DNA of 64,000 bases, from positions 558,001-622,000 of the forward strand of contig JADJOS010000004.1 of assembly GCA_016713675.1 (NCBI GenBank). The letters run 5' to 3'. The notes below the pieces were generated by a model. It made no database searches, was not told where the DNA came from, and saw nothing but the letters and a program-made list of their open reading frames with translations. The position numbers and the translations under genes were made by a program. How positions within the stretch are numbered: position 1 is the first letter of the stretch; each line of letters starts with the position of its first letter. This DNA is from Acidobacteriota bacterium. GTDB lineage: Bacteria; Acidobacteriota; Blastocatellia; Pyrinomonadales; Pyrinomonadaceae. Of the stretch, positions 44,201-53,627 are shown one piece after another.

Positions 44201-45112
44201 CTACTTGCCCGTATTTACATACTGAATGCAATCGCCTTGGTTTCTGAACAGAGTACCGTCAGCACGTGTACGCGTTTGCCATCCATTGTTCTTACATTGG
44301 TTTGCATTTGCAGGAATGTTAAGCGTAGCGAATCTGACCGACGGTTTGTATCCAGTCCAACACCCACTGTCCAGACGGAATGAACCGACCCCACCAACTC
44401 CGTTATCGCAATACCAACCGGCTGTTAGTGTATTAAAATAGGCACTGTCCGGATCAGGGTTCACTCCTACCGAAGTCACGCCCTCCAAAGCAACATTTAA
44501 CGAGTCGTATGGACATCCTTCGGAAGTAGCAGAACACGGCATAGTTCCAATCGGTGTATATCCATAATTGGAAGTGTTGTAAGCGATTCCGTAGATAACC
44601 TCATTTGGTATCGCGAGACCTGTCAGATTGAACGTGATATTAGCTGCATACCCGTTGAAGCAAGTTCCCGTAGATGCCTGGTACCAACGCCCGCCGGTAC
44701 AATTGACCAGATCCGCCGACGGCCGATACGGAATCGAAAAAGTCTGTGTGACCGAAGTGATCAAAGATCCGACTGAATTAGCAGGGCCAACATTGTAAAT
44801 ATTAAGGGTTATCGGATGGGTGAAAGTTGCACCAGGCGTAGTGACACAGTCGAAAGTACTCCACCCGCCACTTTGGCAGGCCCAACTGCTCATGGTTTGA
44901 GTTACCCTAAATAGTGAGCGTCCTCCGGATGCAAATTGGATTCTATCCCCCACTTCTGAAGCTTGCTGTGCTTGTAATGGCTGGCTCGAAACGTTGCCCG
45001 GTAGCGGGCTCGGGATACTATCGTAAATGACTTGGCCCTGCCCCATTGCCGCAGCGGCCATGCACGCAAATACCAATATGTTGACTAGAAAACCAAAACT
45101 AAATTTTCTCAT
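44201..45112 (-). CDS. secreted protein with a C-terminal CKxxGW/NQGDC motif, function unknown
   Basis: The 303-residue protein has a signal peptide ending near AAAAMGQ and a beta-rich body with four cysteine pairs (WACQSGGWSTFDC, CTGGRWYQASTGTC, CSATSEGC, WYCDNG with SGCW). The last 30 residues, NQCKNNGWQTRTRADGTLFR and NQGDCIQYV, form a short C-terminal module that I associate with exported acidobacterial proteins. That association is from memory and not verified. AAGGAG about ten bases before the ATG at 45112 supports the start. The body has no family match that I recognise. Confidence 0.65.
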   Translation of the reverse strand: MRKFSFGFLVNILVFACMAAAAMGQGQVIYDSIPSPLPGNVSSQPLQAQQASEVGDRIQFASGGRSLFRVTQTMSSWACQSGGWSTFDCVTTPGATFTHPITLNIYNVGPANSVGSLITSVTQTFSIPYRPSADLVNCTGGRWYQASTGTCFNGYAANITFNLTGLAIPNEVIYGIAYNTSNYGYTPIGTMPCSATSEGCPYDSLNVALEGVTSVGVNPDPDSAYFNTLTAGWYCDNGVGGVGSFRLDSGCWTGYKPSVRFATLNIPANANQCKNNGWQTRTRADGTLFRNQGDCIQYVNTGK

Positions 45113-45454
45113 ATTACATCTTCTCCTTCGTAAACCCAGATATATCACGCCAGATTCGAGTGAACGGCAAATACTGAAATGAAAGCCATTACTTTTCGAT
45201 ACGCCGTCAATATCTGATAAACGCGAAGCGGCGTTAGCCGCCTCAACAGGCACGGATTCCGGACGCGCGTCGGGGCAACGAGCGAATCCGGACGTTCGAC
45301 GCGCGACAAGTCATAGGATTGCGGCCCATCGAACTTTGTTTATAGTTATGCCGACATAATACTCACTGTTAAACAACGTGTCAATACTTTTTTCGCGCAA
45401 AAAAAACGGCTTTCGTGATCACGAAAGCCGCTTTCTAACCAGGATGAGTTAGGT
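45113..45454. other. intergenic stretch with GC-rich palindromes
   Basis: No gene is seen. CGCGCGTCG (45264-45272) pairs with CGACGCGCG (45297-45305), and between them sit two copies of an ATTCCGGA-type sequence in opposite orientation. This REP-like patch lies upstream of the secreted gene. The terminator of the S9 peptidase is at its other end. Confidence 0.45.
45400..45430 (-). terminator. terminator of the S9 peptidase gene
   Basis: A perfect 24-bp palindrome (CGGCTTTCGTGA and its complement) is followed on the minus strand by TTTTTT. Confidence 0.8.
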
Positions 45455-47581
45455 CTACTTTGTAATTCCGACCTGTGTCAGAGCATACGCATAATCGAAC
45501 GCGACCTCTTTCAGACGGTCGTAGCGGCCTGAGGCTCCGCCGTGGCCGGCCCCCATGTTGGTCTTCAGGAGGATGACGTTCTTGTCGGTCTTCATATCGC
45601 GGAGTTTGGCCGCCCACTTGGCGCCTTCCCAATACGGGACCTGGCTGTCATTCAGCGAGATCTCGATGAGCATGTTCGGGTAAGCCTGCTTTTTGACGTT
45701 GTCATACGGCGAATAAGTGACCATATAATCCCACGCTTTCTTCTCGTTCGGGTTACCCCATTCGATCCATTCGCCGGTTGTAAGCGGCAGGCTGTCGTCG
45801 AGCATCGTGTTCATAACGTCAACAAACGGCACCTGCGCGATCGCAGCCTTGAACGTCTCGGGCGATTGATTGACGACGACGCCCATCAACAGGCCGCCAG
45901 CCGAGCCGCCTTGGATAACGAGGCGATCGGACGACGTGTATTTATTGGCGATGAGCCATTTTGCCGAATCAATGAAGTCGTGGAACGTGTTCATCTTCTT
46001 GAACATACGGCCGTCCTGCCGCCATTTTTCACCTAATTCCGATCCGCCTCGGATATGAGCGATCGCGTAGATCATGCCGCGATCAACGAGCGACAATCTT
46101 GCTGTCGAAAAGTTCGGCGTCATCGACGCACCATACGAACCGTACGCATAAAGCAGCATCGGCGACTTGCCGTCGAGCTTTGTGCCCTTTTTCATCACGA
46201 TCGAGACCGGAACCTTGACGCCGTCGCGTGCGATCGCCCATACGCGCGTTGTTTCGTAATTGTCTTTGTTGTGGCCGCTCGGAATTTCCTGCTGTTTGAC
46301 GAGTTCACTTTGACGCGTCTTGAGGTCGAATTCGAAGGTCGAATTCGGCGTGATCATTGATGAATAGTTGTATCGGACATACGGCGTATCGTATTCAGGG
46401 TTATTGGTGAGCCCCATTGCATAAACGCTCTCGGGAGTCGGAATACGCATATTGGCACGCCGTGTTTTGCGGTCCATCACCTTGAGATATTCGAGGCCGT
46501 TCTCGAGCTCGGAAACGACGGCGTAGTCCTTGAAAAAGCTAATTCCCTCGATCTTGACCGCCGGATCATGAGCGATAAAATCTTTCCAGTTCGCCTCCGA
46601 TGGATCGGCGGCCGGTGCACGCATCACCTTAAAATTCTCCGCGTCCTTGTTGGTCACGATGTAGAACTCGCCCATGTCATAATCGGCGCTGTATTCGTGA
46701 TCGGGGCGACGCGGGCTAAGTATCTTCCATTCGCCGAGCGGCGTTTCGGCGGGCAGATAGCGATATTCCGTCATCGTCGCCGCACCGGACTGGATGAACA
46801 TCATCTTTTTATCACGCGAACGGCCGATGCCGGAATTGAATAGGACATCCTTCTCTTCGTAAATGAGCGTGTCGGCGTCGGTCGTGCCGACGGTGTGCCG
46901 ATAGATCTTGTCGCTGCGCTTTGAGACAGCGTCTTCCTGCCCGTAAAAGAAATACTTGCCGTCAGCCGACCATTCGGTCGACGTGACGCGCTCGATCTTC
47001 TCAGGCATTGTCTTGCCCGTCCGCAGATCTTTGAACTGCAAAGTGTATTGCCTGTAACCCGTTGTATCGGTGGAATACGCGAGAACGTTGCCATCGTCAC
47101 TGACCTCAAATGCTCCGATCGAGAAAAACTTAAAGCCCTTTGCCATTTCGTTGACATCGAGCAGCGTTTCAGGATTCGCACCGTCACGGGTCTTGCTTCG
47201 CAGGTAGGTCGCGTATTGCTTGCCTTCCTCGGTCTTGTTGAAATACCACCAGTCACCGATCTTCGTCGGCACGCTGAGGTCGGTCTGTTTGATGCGGCCG
47301 AGCATTTCCTTGTAGAGCGTATCGACCAGCGGCTGGTGATTGCCCATAAATGACTCGGTGTAATTGTTCTCCGCCGTCAGATATTCGATGATCGCGGGAT
47401 CCTTCTCCTTGTTGCGGTCGCGCATCCAGGCGTAGTTATCCGTGATCTCATAACCGTGGATCTTCAATACTTTGGGTACTTTCTTTGCAATGGGTGGTTT
47501 CATAGCTTGAGCAACGATGGTGATGTTGCCGATAACAATAATGATAAACAGAGACGCGATACACAACAATCCTTTGATCAT
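45455..47581 (-). CDS. S9A oligopeptidase (oligopeptidase B/prolyl oligopeptidase-like), secreted
   Basis: The 708-residue serine peptidase has an N-terminal signal sequence, a seven-bladed propeller (YAWMRDRNKEKDP, DDGNVLAYSTDTTGYRQYTL) and a C-terminal alpha/beta-hydrolase domain. The catalytic Ser is in VIQGGSAGGLLMG, the Asp in SLNDSQVPYWEGAKW and the His in NMGAGHGGASGRYD. Oligopeptidase B cleaves after basic residues and prolyl oligopeptidase after proline; the sequence does not settle which. AAAGGAG with seven bases before the ATG at 47581 decides the start. Export is unusual for oligopeptidase B and suggests periplasmic peptide scavenging. Confidence 0.9.
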   Translation of the reverse strand: MIKGLLCIASLFIIIVIGNITIVAQAMKPPIAKKVPKVLKIHGYEITDNYAWMRDRNKEKDPAIIEYLTAENNYTESFMGNHQPLVDTLYKEMLGRIKQTDLSVPTKIGDWWYFNKTEEGKQYATYLRSKTRDGANPETLLDVNEMAKGFKFFSIGAFEVSDDGNVLAYSTDTTGYRQYTLQFKDLRTGKTMPEKIERVTSTEWSADGKYFFYGQEDAVSKRSDKIYRHTVGTTDADTLIYEEKDVLFNSGIGRSRDKKMMFIQSGAATMTEYRYLPAETPLGEWKILSPRRPDHEYSADYDMGEFYIVTNKDAENFKVMRAPAADPSEANWKDFIAHDPAVKIEGISFFKDYAVVSELENGLEYLKVMDRKTRRANMRIPTPESVYAMGLTNNPEYDTPYVRYNYSSMITPNSTFEFDLKTRQSELVKQQEIPSGHNKDNYETTRVWAIARDGVKVPVSIVMKKGTKLDGKSPMLLYAYGSYGASMTPNFSTARLSLVDRGMIYAIAHIRGGSELGEKWRQDGRMFKKMNTFHDFIDSAKWLIANKYTSSDRLVIQGGSAGGLLMGVVVNQSPETFKAAIAQVPFVDVMNTMLDDSLPLTTGEWIEWGNPNEKKAWDYMVTYSPYDNVKKQAYPNMLIEISLNDSQVPYWEGAKWAAKLRDMKTDKNVILLKTNMGAGHGGASGRYDRLKEVAFDYAYALTQVGITK

Positions 47582-47685
47582 TTTAGGCTCCTTTGAATTA
47601 GGCAAATTCTGTGGCTAATTACGCTAAATTCTATTGGTTTGTTTCGGAATGCACAAAGCGGATGGCTTTTGGCCTTTCGTCTTTG

Positions 47686-47748
47686 ATATGTCAGATCTCA
47701 TATTCGAAATTTCATATGTCAGATTCTGAATCCTTGATATTAGATAGC
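47686..47748. repeat. 7-bp periodic AT-rich repeat
   Basis: Units ATATGTC, AGATCTC, ATATTCG, AAATTTC, ATATGTC, AGATTCT, GAATCCT, TGATATT and AGATAGC keep a 7-bp step in the gap between the S9 peptidase and the small CxxC protein. Confidence 0.65.
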
Positions 47749-47820
47749 GACCATTGACCTAAGATCGAAAACCCAAGCCTGACAACGACAATCGAGGGCA
47801 ATCAGCGTACACTCGGTTTT

Positions 47821-48063
47821 ATGCCTAAATATGATGTCTACGTAGTATGCGACCAATGCGGCCAGCCGCATGCGGTAAATGTGAAGCTCGAACTCGACGA
47901 AGGCGGCCTCGACCGTACGCCGGTCGCCGATGCCTTTGAAGACCGACCGCTGCCGTCCGTGATCACGTTCATGCAAACCAACAAATACCGCTGTCCGCAC
48001 ACCAAACAATTATTTTCCGCCGCTGACATTGGTGACGCGGTATTGTTCGAACTAGGAGTCTAA
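47821..48063 (+). CDS. small CxxC-containing protein, function unknown
   Basis: The 80-residue protein begins YDVYVVCDQCGQPHAVNVKL and ends with KYRCPHTKQLFSAADIGDAV, which gives a CxxC plus C-x-H pattern suitable for one zinc ion. I recognise no family, and no neighbour suggests its role. It is divergent from the S9 peptidase gene and shares a terminator region with citrate synthase. Confidence 0.65.
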   Translation: MPKYDVYVVCDQCGQPHAVNVKLELDEGGLDRTPVADAFEDRPLPSVITFMQTNKYRCPHTKQLFSAADIGDAVLFELGV

Positions 48064-48080
48064 CCGTGACCATACATAAA

Positions 48081-48117
48081 ACAGGCACGAACGAGATCGA
48101 CTCTTGTTCGTGCCTGT
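48081..48117. terminator. bidirectional terminator between the small CxxC protein and citrate synthase genes
   Basis: ACAGGCACGAAC and GTTCGTGCCTGT form a perfect 12-bp stem with a 13-base loop between two converging genes. Confidence 0.75.
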
Positions 48118-48144
48118 TGTGCTTGTTTGCAGCTAATACGACTC

Positions 48145-49287
48145 TTACCGTTCCCCGATCGGGACGTATTTCAGGTCGCGGGCACCGATGTATTCAGCTC
48201 GCGGACGGATGAGTTTATTGTGGCTGTACTGCTCGAGAATATGGCCGGTCCAGCCTGAGATGCGGCTGACGGCGAAGATCGGTGTGTACATGTCGAGAGC
48301 GATCCCCATCAGGTAATACGTTGATGCCGAGTAGAAATCAACGTTCGGATGCATTCCCTTCTTTTCGAGCATCAACTGCTCGATACGCTGCGACATCTCA
48401 AACCATTTCAACTCGCCTTTCTTTTCGCCCATGTGACGCGAATATTTACGTAGCCAGGTAGCACGAGGGTCTTCCGTCTTATAGACCGCGTGGCCGATGC
48501 CCATGATCTTGCGTTTTTCTTCAAGGGCCTTTTCGAGCCAGCCGTCGACGGCCTCGAGACTGCCGATCTCGATGAGCATCTTCATCACGTTGGTGTTGGC
48601 ACCACCGTGGAGCGGGCCGGCGAGAGCCGCGATGCCGGCCGTCACCGCACCGTACATTCCGGCAAGCGTTCCCGAGACGACACGCGTCGTAAATGTCGAG
48701 GCGTTCAGTTCGTGATCGGCATGCAGGATCAGGCAGACGTCAAACATCCTTTCTTCGTCGGCATCTGCACGCTCGCCGCGAAGCATGTACATAAAGTTTG
48801 CCGCAATGCTCAATGTGTGGTCCGGGGCGACGACCTCTTTGCCGTTGCGGATGCGATCCCAGGCTGCGGCGATCGTTCCGATCTGAGCGGTCAGCTTGAT
48901 CGCGGCTTTGGTCGCGTTCTCGCGATCGGTGCCGTGTCCGTTGGGATCGAAAAAGTCGAGCGACGAGACCGATGTCCGCAGCACGTCCATCGGATCGGCC
49001 GTCTTCGGGAACTGCTTCATCAGAGTGATGATCTCGGCCGGCACTTCGTAGTTCGCACGGATCTCAGCATTAAGTTCAGCAAGTTCTGCTGCGTTCGGCA
49101 ACCGGCCATGCCAGAGAAGATAAACGACCTCTTCAAATGTCGAATGCTCGGCCAGATCGTGGATATCGTAGCCCTGATAGATCAAAATTCCCTGCTCGCC
49201 ATTAACATCGCCGATCGCACTTTGTGCGGCGACCACGCCTCTTAATCCTGCTGCTGCGGCTGCTGTAGTTTCTGTTCCTGTACTCAT
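48145..49287 (-). CDS. gltA: citrate synthase
   Basis: Citrate synthase condenses acetyl-CoA with oxaloacetate to start the TCA cycle. The 380-residue protein has the Gram-positive/archaeal (type I-like) length and the expected motifs: YQGYDIHDLAEHSTFEE, HADHELNASTFTTRV, GPLHGGANTNVMKML (substrate His), GIGHAVYKTEDPRA (CoA/substrate site) and the PNVDFYSAS catalytic Asp. The N-terminal Thr/Ala stretch is unstructured. A candidate structured RNA lies 130 bases upstream. Confidence 0.95.
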   Translation of the reverse strand: MSTGTETTAAAAAGLRGVVAAQSAIGDVNGEQGILIYQGYDIHDLAEHSTFEEVVYLLWHGRLPNAAELAELNAEIRANYEVPAEIITLMKQFPKTADPMDVLRTSVSSLDFFDPNGHGTDRENATKAAIKLTAQIGTIAAAWDRIRNGKEVVAPDHTLSIAANFMYMLRGERADADEERMFDVCLILHADHELNASTFTTRVVSGTLAGMYGAVTAGIAALAGPLHGGANTNVMKMLIEIGSLEAVDGWLEKALEEKRKIMGIGHAVYKTEDPRATWLRKYSRHMGEKKGELKWFEMSQRIEQLMLEKKGMHPNVDFYSASTYYLMGIALDMYTPIFAVSRISGWTGHILEQYSHNKLIRPRAEYIGARDLKYVPIGER

Positions 49288-49416
49288 TTTTACACCTTAC
49301 AAATCTAATATGATCTCCAAACTTATATCTTATCTAAGCGCGATTTCAGACACAAGTTAAGCGGCGAAAATTGGGCTGACCAATTGAGATTGATCGTGGC
49401 CCACTTTTAAAATGCA

Positions 49417-49483
49417 TTACCCGCGAGGGGCGGCCGGTTCCCAAAGGAGAACCAAACAGAACCGCACCGCATCTCGCGGGTAA
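49417..49483 (-). ncRNA. candidate structured leader RNA upstream of gltA
   Basis: On the minus strand the arms TTACCCGCGAG (49473-49483) and CTCGCGGGTAA (49417-49427) form an 11-bp closing stem. Inside, GGTTC and GAACC form a hairpin, while GCGGTTC can alternatively pair with GAACCGGC. The 67-base element lies after the terminator of the upstream gene and before gltA, where a cis-acting element would be. I do not recognise a known class. Confidence 0.35.
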
Positions 49484-49540
49484 AAGTTGCCAGAATTATT
49501 AGGATGAGCAGAGCCGCCGGTTGGTTTGCCGCACGGCTCG

Positions 49541-49570
49541 AAAAAGTCAGATCTGTCTAACGGATCTGAC
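49541..49570 (-). terminator. terminator overlapping the end of the GYxxGY-repeat protein gene
   Basis: On the minus strand GTCAGATC and GATCTGAC form a stem whose left arm contains codons for the last residues (SQIR), and TTTTTC follows. Confidence 0.75.
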
Positions 49571-50624
49571 TTTCGTAACTCGTCTTGATCCTTAACTGCT
49601 GATTCTGGTTGATGTTGACGTGCTTGCCCCGTTGGATCACAACTGCTCCGACCCCGAATGCGGCTCCGACACCGGCTCCGACCGCAGCTCCGACGGGCCC
49701 GCCCGCAACCGCTCCGATCACCAGTCCGGCTCCTGTTGCCGCTCCGACCTTGATCCCGTCATCTTTGAACGAGCTCTTGCCGATCGCGGTGCCTTCGGCA
49801 TCGACGCGTTTCACGTTGTCGCCTTTCACGGGCATCACTTCGGTCAGGACAGCACTAAAATTCGACCAGCGGGCGTCGGTCAGGATTATTCGGTCGAACG
49901 AAAGCGAAAGCTCGCTCCGACGTTTGAGGCGTCCCGGTTTTGTTACTTTGCTGATCCGGCCCTCTACGGTCGCACCGGCGATCTCGGCCGGGGAAACGAT
50001 CTTGGCCGTAAATTTGTCGCCCTCGCGGCTTTTTTCGGTGCTGACGTCGGTCTGCATTTCGAGCATCAACTCCGTATCACGCGGAATGATGATAACGGCA
50101 TCGGAAACCGGTTGGTAGGTCGACTGCGACGTTTGGGTCGCGACGCTTGTCGTCAGATCTGCGTTGGTGGTGCCGATGACGGTCTGATTTTGGCTGCTCG
50201 TGGTGGTGGTGTTCTCTGCGAGATTATTGTTGATCGTCGCGGCTGTCGTCGCGGCACCGCGGCGTTTCAGATCGGTCGGGAGGCTCGATTCGAACGACCT
50301 CTTTTCAAAACCGGTGTTATAGCCCGACTCAAATCCCTGTTGATATCCGTCGCGATATTCGTCGATCGTACCGTAGTCCTTGTTATAGGCACGGTCGGCC
50401 TTGGTGTATTCGGCATGGCGGCTAAAGCTCTTTGCCAGACTGTCAATGGTATCGCGATAGCCGGCCATGTAACCGTCAGAATAACCGGTACGATAACCAC
50501 GCTGTAATGCGATGTTGAGGTTCGCCGTTTGAGCAGAAGCGTTAGATGCTAACAGCATTGGCAATGCCAAATTGCTTAACGAAAGGCTCAGAATCACTAC
50601 GAATAGATTTCTGCTTAATCTCAT
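49557..50624 (-). CDS. secreted protein with GYxxGY repeats and a glycine zipper
   Basis: The 355-residue protein has a signal peptide (NLALPMLLASNASAQ). Residues 40-110 hold repeats of Gly-Tyr spacing (RGYRTGYSDGYMAGYRD, YRDGYQQGFESGYNTG). A Thr/Asn-rich linker follows, then a beta-barrel-like domain (GDKFTAKIVSPAEIAGATVE, RISKVTKPGRLKRRSEL) and a glycine-zipper stretch (GAVAGGPVGAAVGAGVGAAF) that may insert in or span the outer membrane. The function is unknown. It is a single-gene unit ended by its own terminator. Confidence 0.7.
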   Translation of the reverse strand: MRLSRNLFVVILSLSLSNLALPMLLASNASAQTANLNIALQRGYRTGYSDGYMAGYRDTIDSLAKSFSRHAEYTKADRAYNKDYGTIDEYRDGYQQGFESGYNTGFEKRSFESSLPTDLKRRGAATTAATINNNLAENTTTTSSQNQTVIGTTNADLTTSVATQTSQSTYQPVSDAVIIIPRDTELMLEMQTDVSTEKSREGDKFTAKIVSPAEIAGATVEGRISKVTKPGRLKRRSELSLSFDRIILTDARWSNFSAVLTEVMPVKGDNVKRVDAEGTAIGKSSFKDDGIKVGAATGAGLVIGAVAGGPVGAAVGAGVGAAFGVGAVVIQRGKHVNINQNQQLRIKTSYESQIR

Positions 50625-50797
50625 TGTTTCTCCTTTGTTTTAGCCGGTAAAGGCAAGAAATGTAATATCCGCTGTAAGTTATACATTATTACCTCAGCTT
50701 TTACAAGAAGTTTTTTGATGTAAACGCAAATTATTTTTGCATAAGAAGATAATGAACTGCTTAAGCACCCTTCGATCAATAGGATAAATATGAAAAA

Positions 50798-50825
50798 GGC
50801 AGTTGGCTGTGTACAGCCAACTGCC
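50798..50825 (-). terminator. terminator of the DUF5916 gene
   Basis: A 12-bp stem (GGCAGTTGGCTG and its complement, small loop) is followed on the minus strand by TTTTTC. Confidence 0.8.
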
Positions 50826-50852
50826 GAAAACAGCGTTCAGGAGGAACAACTG

Positions 50853-53488
50853 CTAGAAACTCTTCCGAAACAGATATGACATTCGGATAAAGTACGTCCT
50901 GCTGTTTCGCATAAATCCGGGCTCGGCCTGATTGGTGAACGGGCTGAATCCGTTGTAGTTGACGTTGTCGTTATATCCGACGTACAAGGCCTTGCCCGGT
51001 GTCGGGTTCCAGCCGAACAAGAACTGGCCGCTGGCGTTCGAGCGAAGGGTATCGTAATCGATCCGCGCCCGAACATAGATGAAGCGTGTGAACTGATACG
51101 TCGTTCGCAGCGTAAAGATGTTCGTGTCATACGCAGTTTCGCCGGTGTCGTTACGGGTTAACTTGCTCTTTCGATAATTCGCCGAAATTCGCAGCGGATC
51201 GATCGGTTTGTACTGGAATCCCGCCTCCGCATCAAACTGCCAGCCTCTGCCGGGATCGAGCTGCGGAGGTTCGGCAAAATTCGGATACGGATTGTTTGTC
51301 GGGTCAGCCTGGTATGCGTATAGGCCCTGGATATAACTCTGGTACTGCGGGCTGTTCAGATAATTGATAAATGCCGGGCTCGCACGCTGAAAACGATTGC
51401 CGCCGCCAAAATCGTAATCGAATGAATTTATGATCGAGCCGACGAATCCGTAGATCGAAAACTTCTTATTGACCGTTTTGTTGAAATTGACACTGAAATA
51501 CGGCTGTGTCGCCGACCGCGTTGGTTCGCCAAAAAATGCACCTTGCTGATTCACGGCGGGATTTCTAATTGCCCCGAATTCCCGTTCGTAGATCTTTTCG
51601 TATTGCAGCCCGAACTCGGTGTAGATGAACAGGCTTCCCTGCAGATTGAAATTGAGGTTGCTGCCGATCATTGCCTCCTGCGTCCTACCTTTCCAGTCCA
51701 TTCCGTAACGGGCAAATTGGCTCCAGTTTGCTCGGATCAGCGCGGCCTTTGGATTGGACTTGGTACTCACACGATTTGCAAAAAAGAAAGTGTTGGAGTC
51801 CGTCCGGGGTGTAAATCCCGAATCGGCCCGATAATCGCCGGTACGTCCCGAGGCCTCGGCATACCAGCCGTGCCGGTCGGTCGTGTAATCGAGACTCCAA
51901 TAATATCCAAATCCATTTCCCGTGCGGTATTTGGCACTGTCGGTGTTCGGGTCGTAAAAGGTCTTTCGCGAATGAGTACCGAGTGCCTGAAACGTCATCA
52001 CGGTCGTTGGTTTGAGTTTGAATGTGCCGTCAAATCCGCCGGTGAAATTGCGGTTCTTCGGAAATATTCTTGCCGTTGCAAAAAAACCGACGTTGTTACC
52101 CGGGCCGAGATCCTGCTTTAGCCTCAGCACGCTAAAGAGCGCATTTTTGTCGACGTAATCTTCGATCGCACAACGCCGCTTGTTATTCGGAGGATCGAAT
52201 TCACGGGCACGCTGGCAGTTGATCAGTTCGCCGCGTTCATCGTCCGAATAATTTCCGGGGCATTGTCGGACGCAGCGAGAAAGCCGAACGTCGTCTTTCC
52301 GATCTTGCCTGTCAATTTCGCGGCAAAGTCAGGGTCGACGATCGTTCGCGAATAGAATGGCTGCAGCGGTGAATTGAAAATATCTTTACCTTCGAGAAAG
52401 AAAGGCCGCTTTTCCTCGAAAAAGATCGGGAACCGCTGGTTTGCCGCGACCACTGGAGCATCGGCCTCGATCTCGGCAAAATCAGGATTGATCGCCGCAT
52501 CGAGCGTGATATTCGGCGACAGCGTGTATTTTAGATTTACGCTGAGGTCCTGTTTGATCGGATCGTTGACGAATTTGCCCGGATCGCGGATGCCGATCGG
52601 ATTAAATATCGGATGATAGCGGCCAAACTGCGAGAACGCCGAATTGGGCAGTGTCCGTTTGCGGCTGCCGGTCTCTGAGACGGTGATGCTCGGAACCACC
52701 TCGAGCGTGCGTTCATACTTGATCGAATCAAGCCCTGTGATCTTGCCGTGCTTGACCAAAAACCCCGAAACGTTGCGGTCATCCGGCAGCCATTGATCAA
52801 ATTCGTCATTGAATCGATCGATGTTTCGTGCCGCATTGAATCCCCACATCTTGCCTTTGCCGGCCGAGTAGCGCAGCGATTTGAAAGGTATCTTGACCTC
52901 GACCGACCAGCCCCAATCTTCGATCACGCCCTTCGATTCCATGATGATATCGACCGAAAAATCCGCACCGCGGCCCTCGGTAAAAATACCGTCTTGCTGA
53001 ATTCCGAGCGGATTGAATCCGAGAATGTACGCCCGACGCTGATCGTTATAGGTATCCAGCCAAAGCCGGACATTGTCCTCGCCAAATATGTCGTCGCGTT
53101 TGGCGACCGTCGCCCGGACCTTGTCCTTTTCGTCCCAGCACTTGAATGCGATGTACAGATGCTTCTCATCGTACATCATGTAGGTTTCGGTCGGTTTCGA
53201 CGGTGTAATGTTGTCGCCCGGACTCGTTTGGTAGAAATCCTTGAAGACGGCGGCGACCTTCCAGTCCTCTTCGTCGAGTTTCCCGTCGATCGTGATGCCG
53301 GGATTGATCTTTGGGATCGTGATCGGCCTCAATTTTTCCGCAGGCACATCGACCTTTGATCGTTTGGTCACTGCCGGTTTAACTGCCGGCGGATTCGGTT
53401 CGGATACAACGCTTGCGGTCGGGCCTTCCTGCGGCCGAACCATCGACGCGAAACACAGCATCGACAAAATTACTGCTAATTTCTTCAT
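50853..53488 (-). pseudogene. DUF5916 outer-membrane protein with an N-terminal CBM9-like domain, split by a homopolymer frameshift
   Basis: The signal peptide (LSMLCFASMVRPQ) is followed by a CBM9-like domain with ITIDGKLDEEDWKVAAVFKD and LYIAFKCWDEKDKVRAT. Then comes a large DUF5916-type beta-barrel with a Tyr/Asn-rich C terminus, ending in IRMSYLFRKSF as expected for an outer-membrane barrel. The frame is lost after SDNAPE. Adding one C to the CCCC run (GGGG at 52257-52260 on the plus strand) restores DNAPGNYSDDERGELINC and then DYVDKNALFSVLRLKQDLGP, making 878 residues. The function of DUF5916 is not established; it may act in carbohydrate or peptide uptake. Confidence 0.8.
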
Positions 53489-53627
53489 TATTGCTCCTAT
53501 AAAGTGCCGCGATCGAAAATGAATGAATATATATGATCGACAGCAAAGGACAATGACTAAAACGCAAATTCAGTCATTTAGTTTCAACAAAAAAGAACCC
53601 GTTCGGATCCTTTTTGCGCTTCCTTGG

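Noticed and set aside
48490..49245. Plus-strand open frame opposite citrate synthase
   Set aside because: Antisense shadow of a highly conserved gene.
49417..49483. The gltA-upstream element as a tRNA or 4.5S RNA
   Set aside because: No T-loop GTTCRANNC in the right place and no GGAAG-type SRP core.
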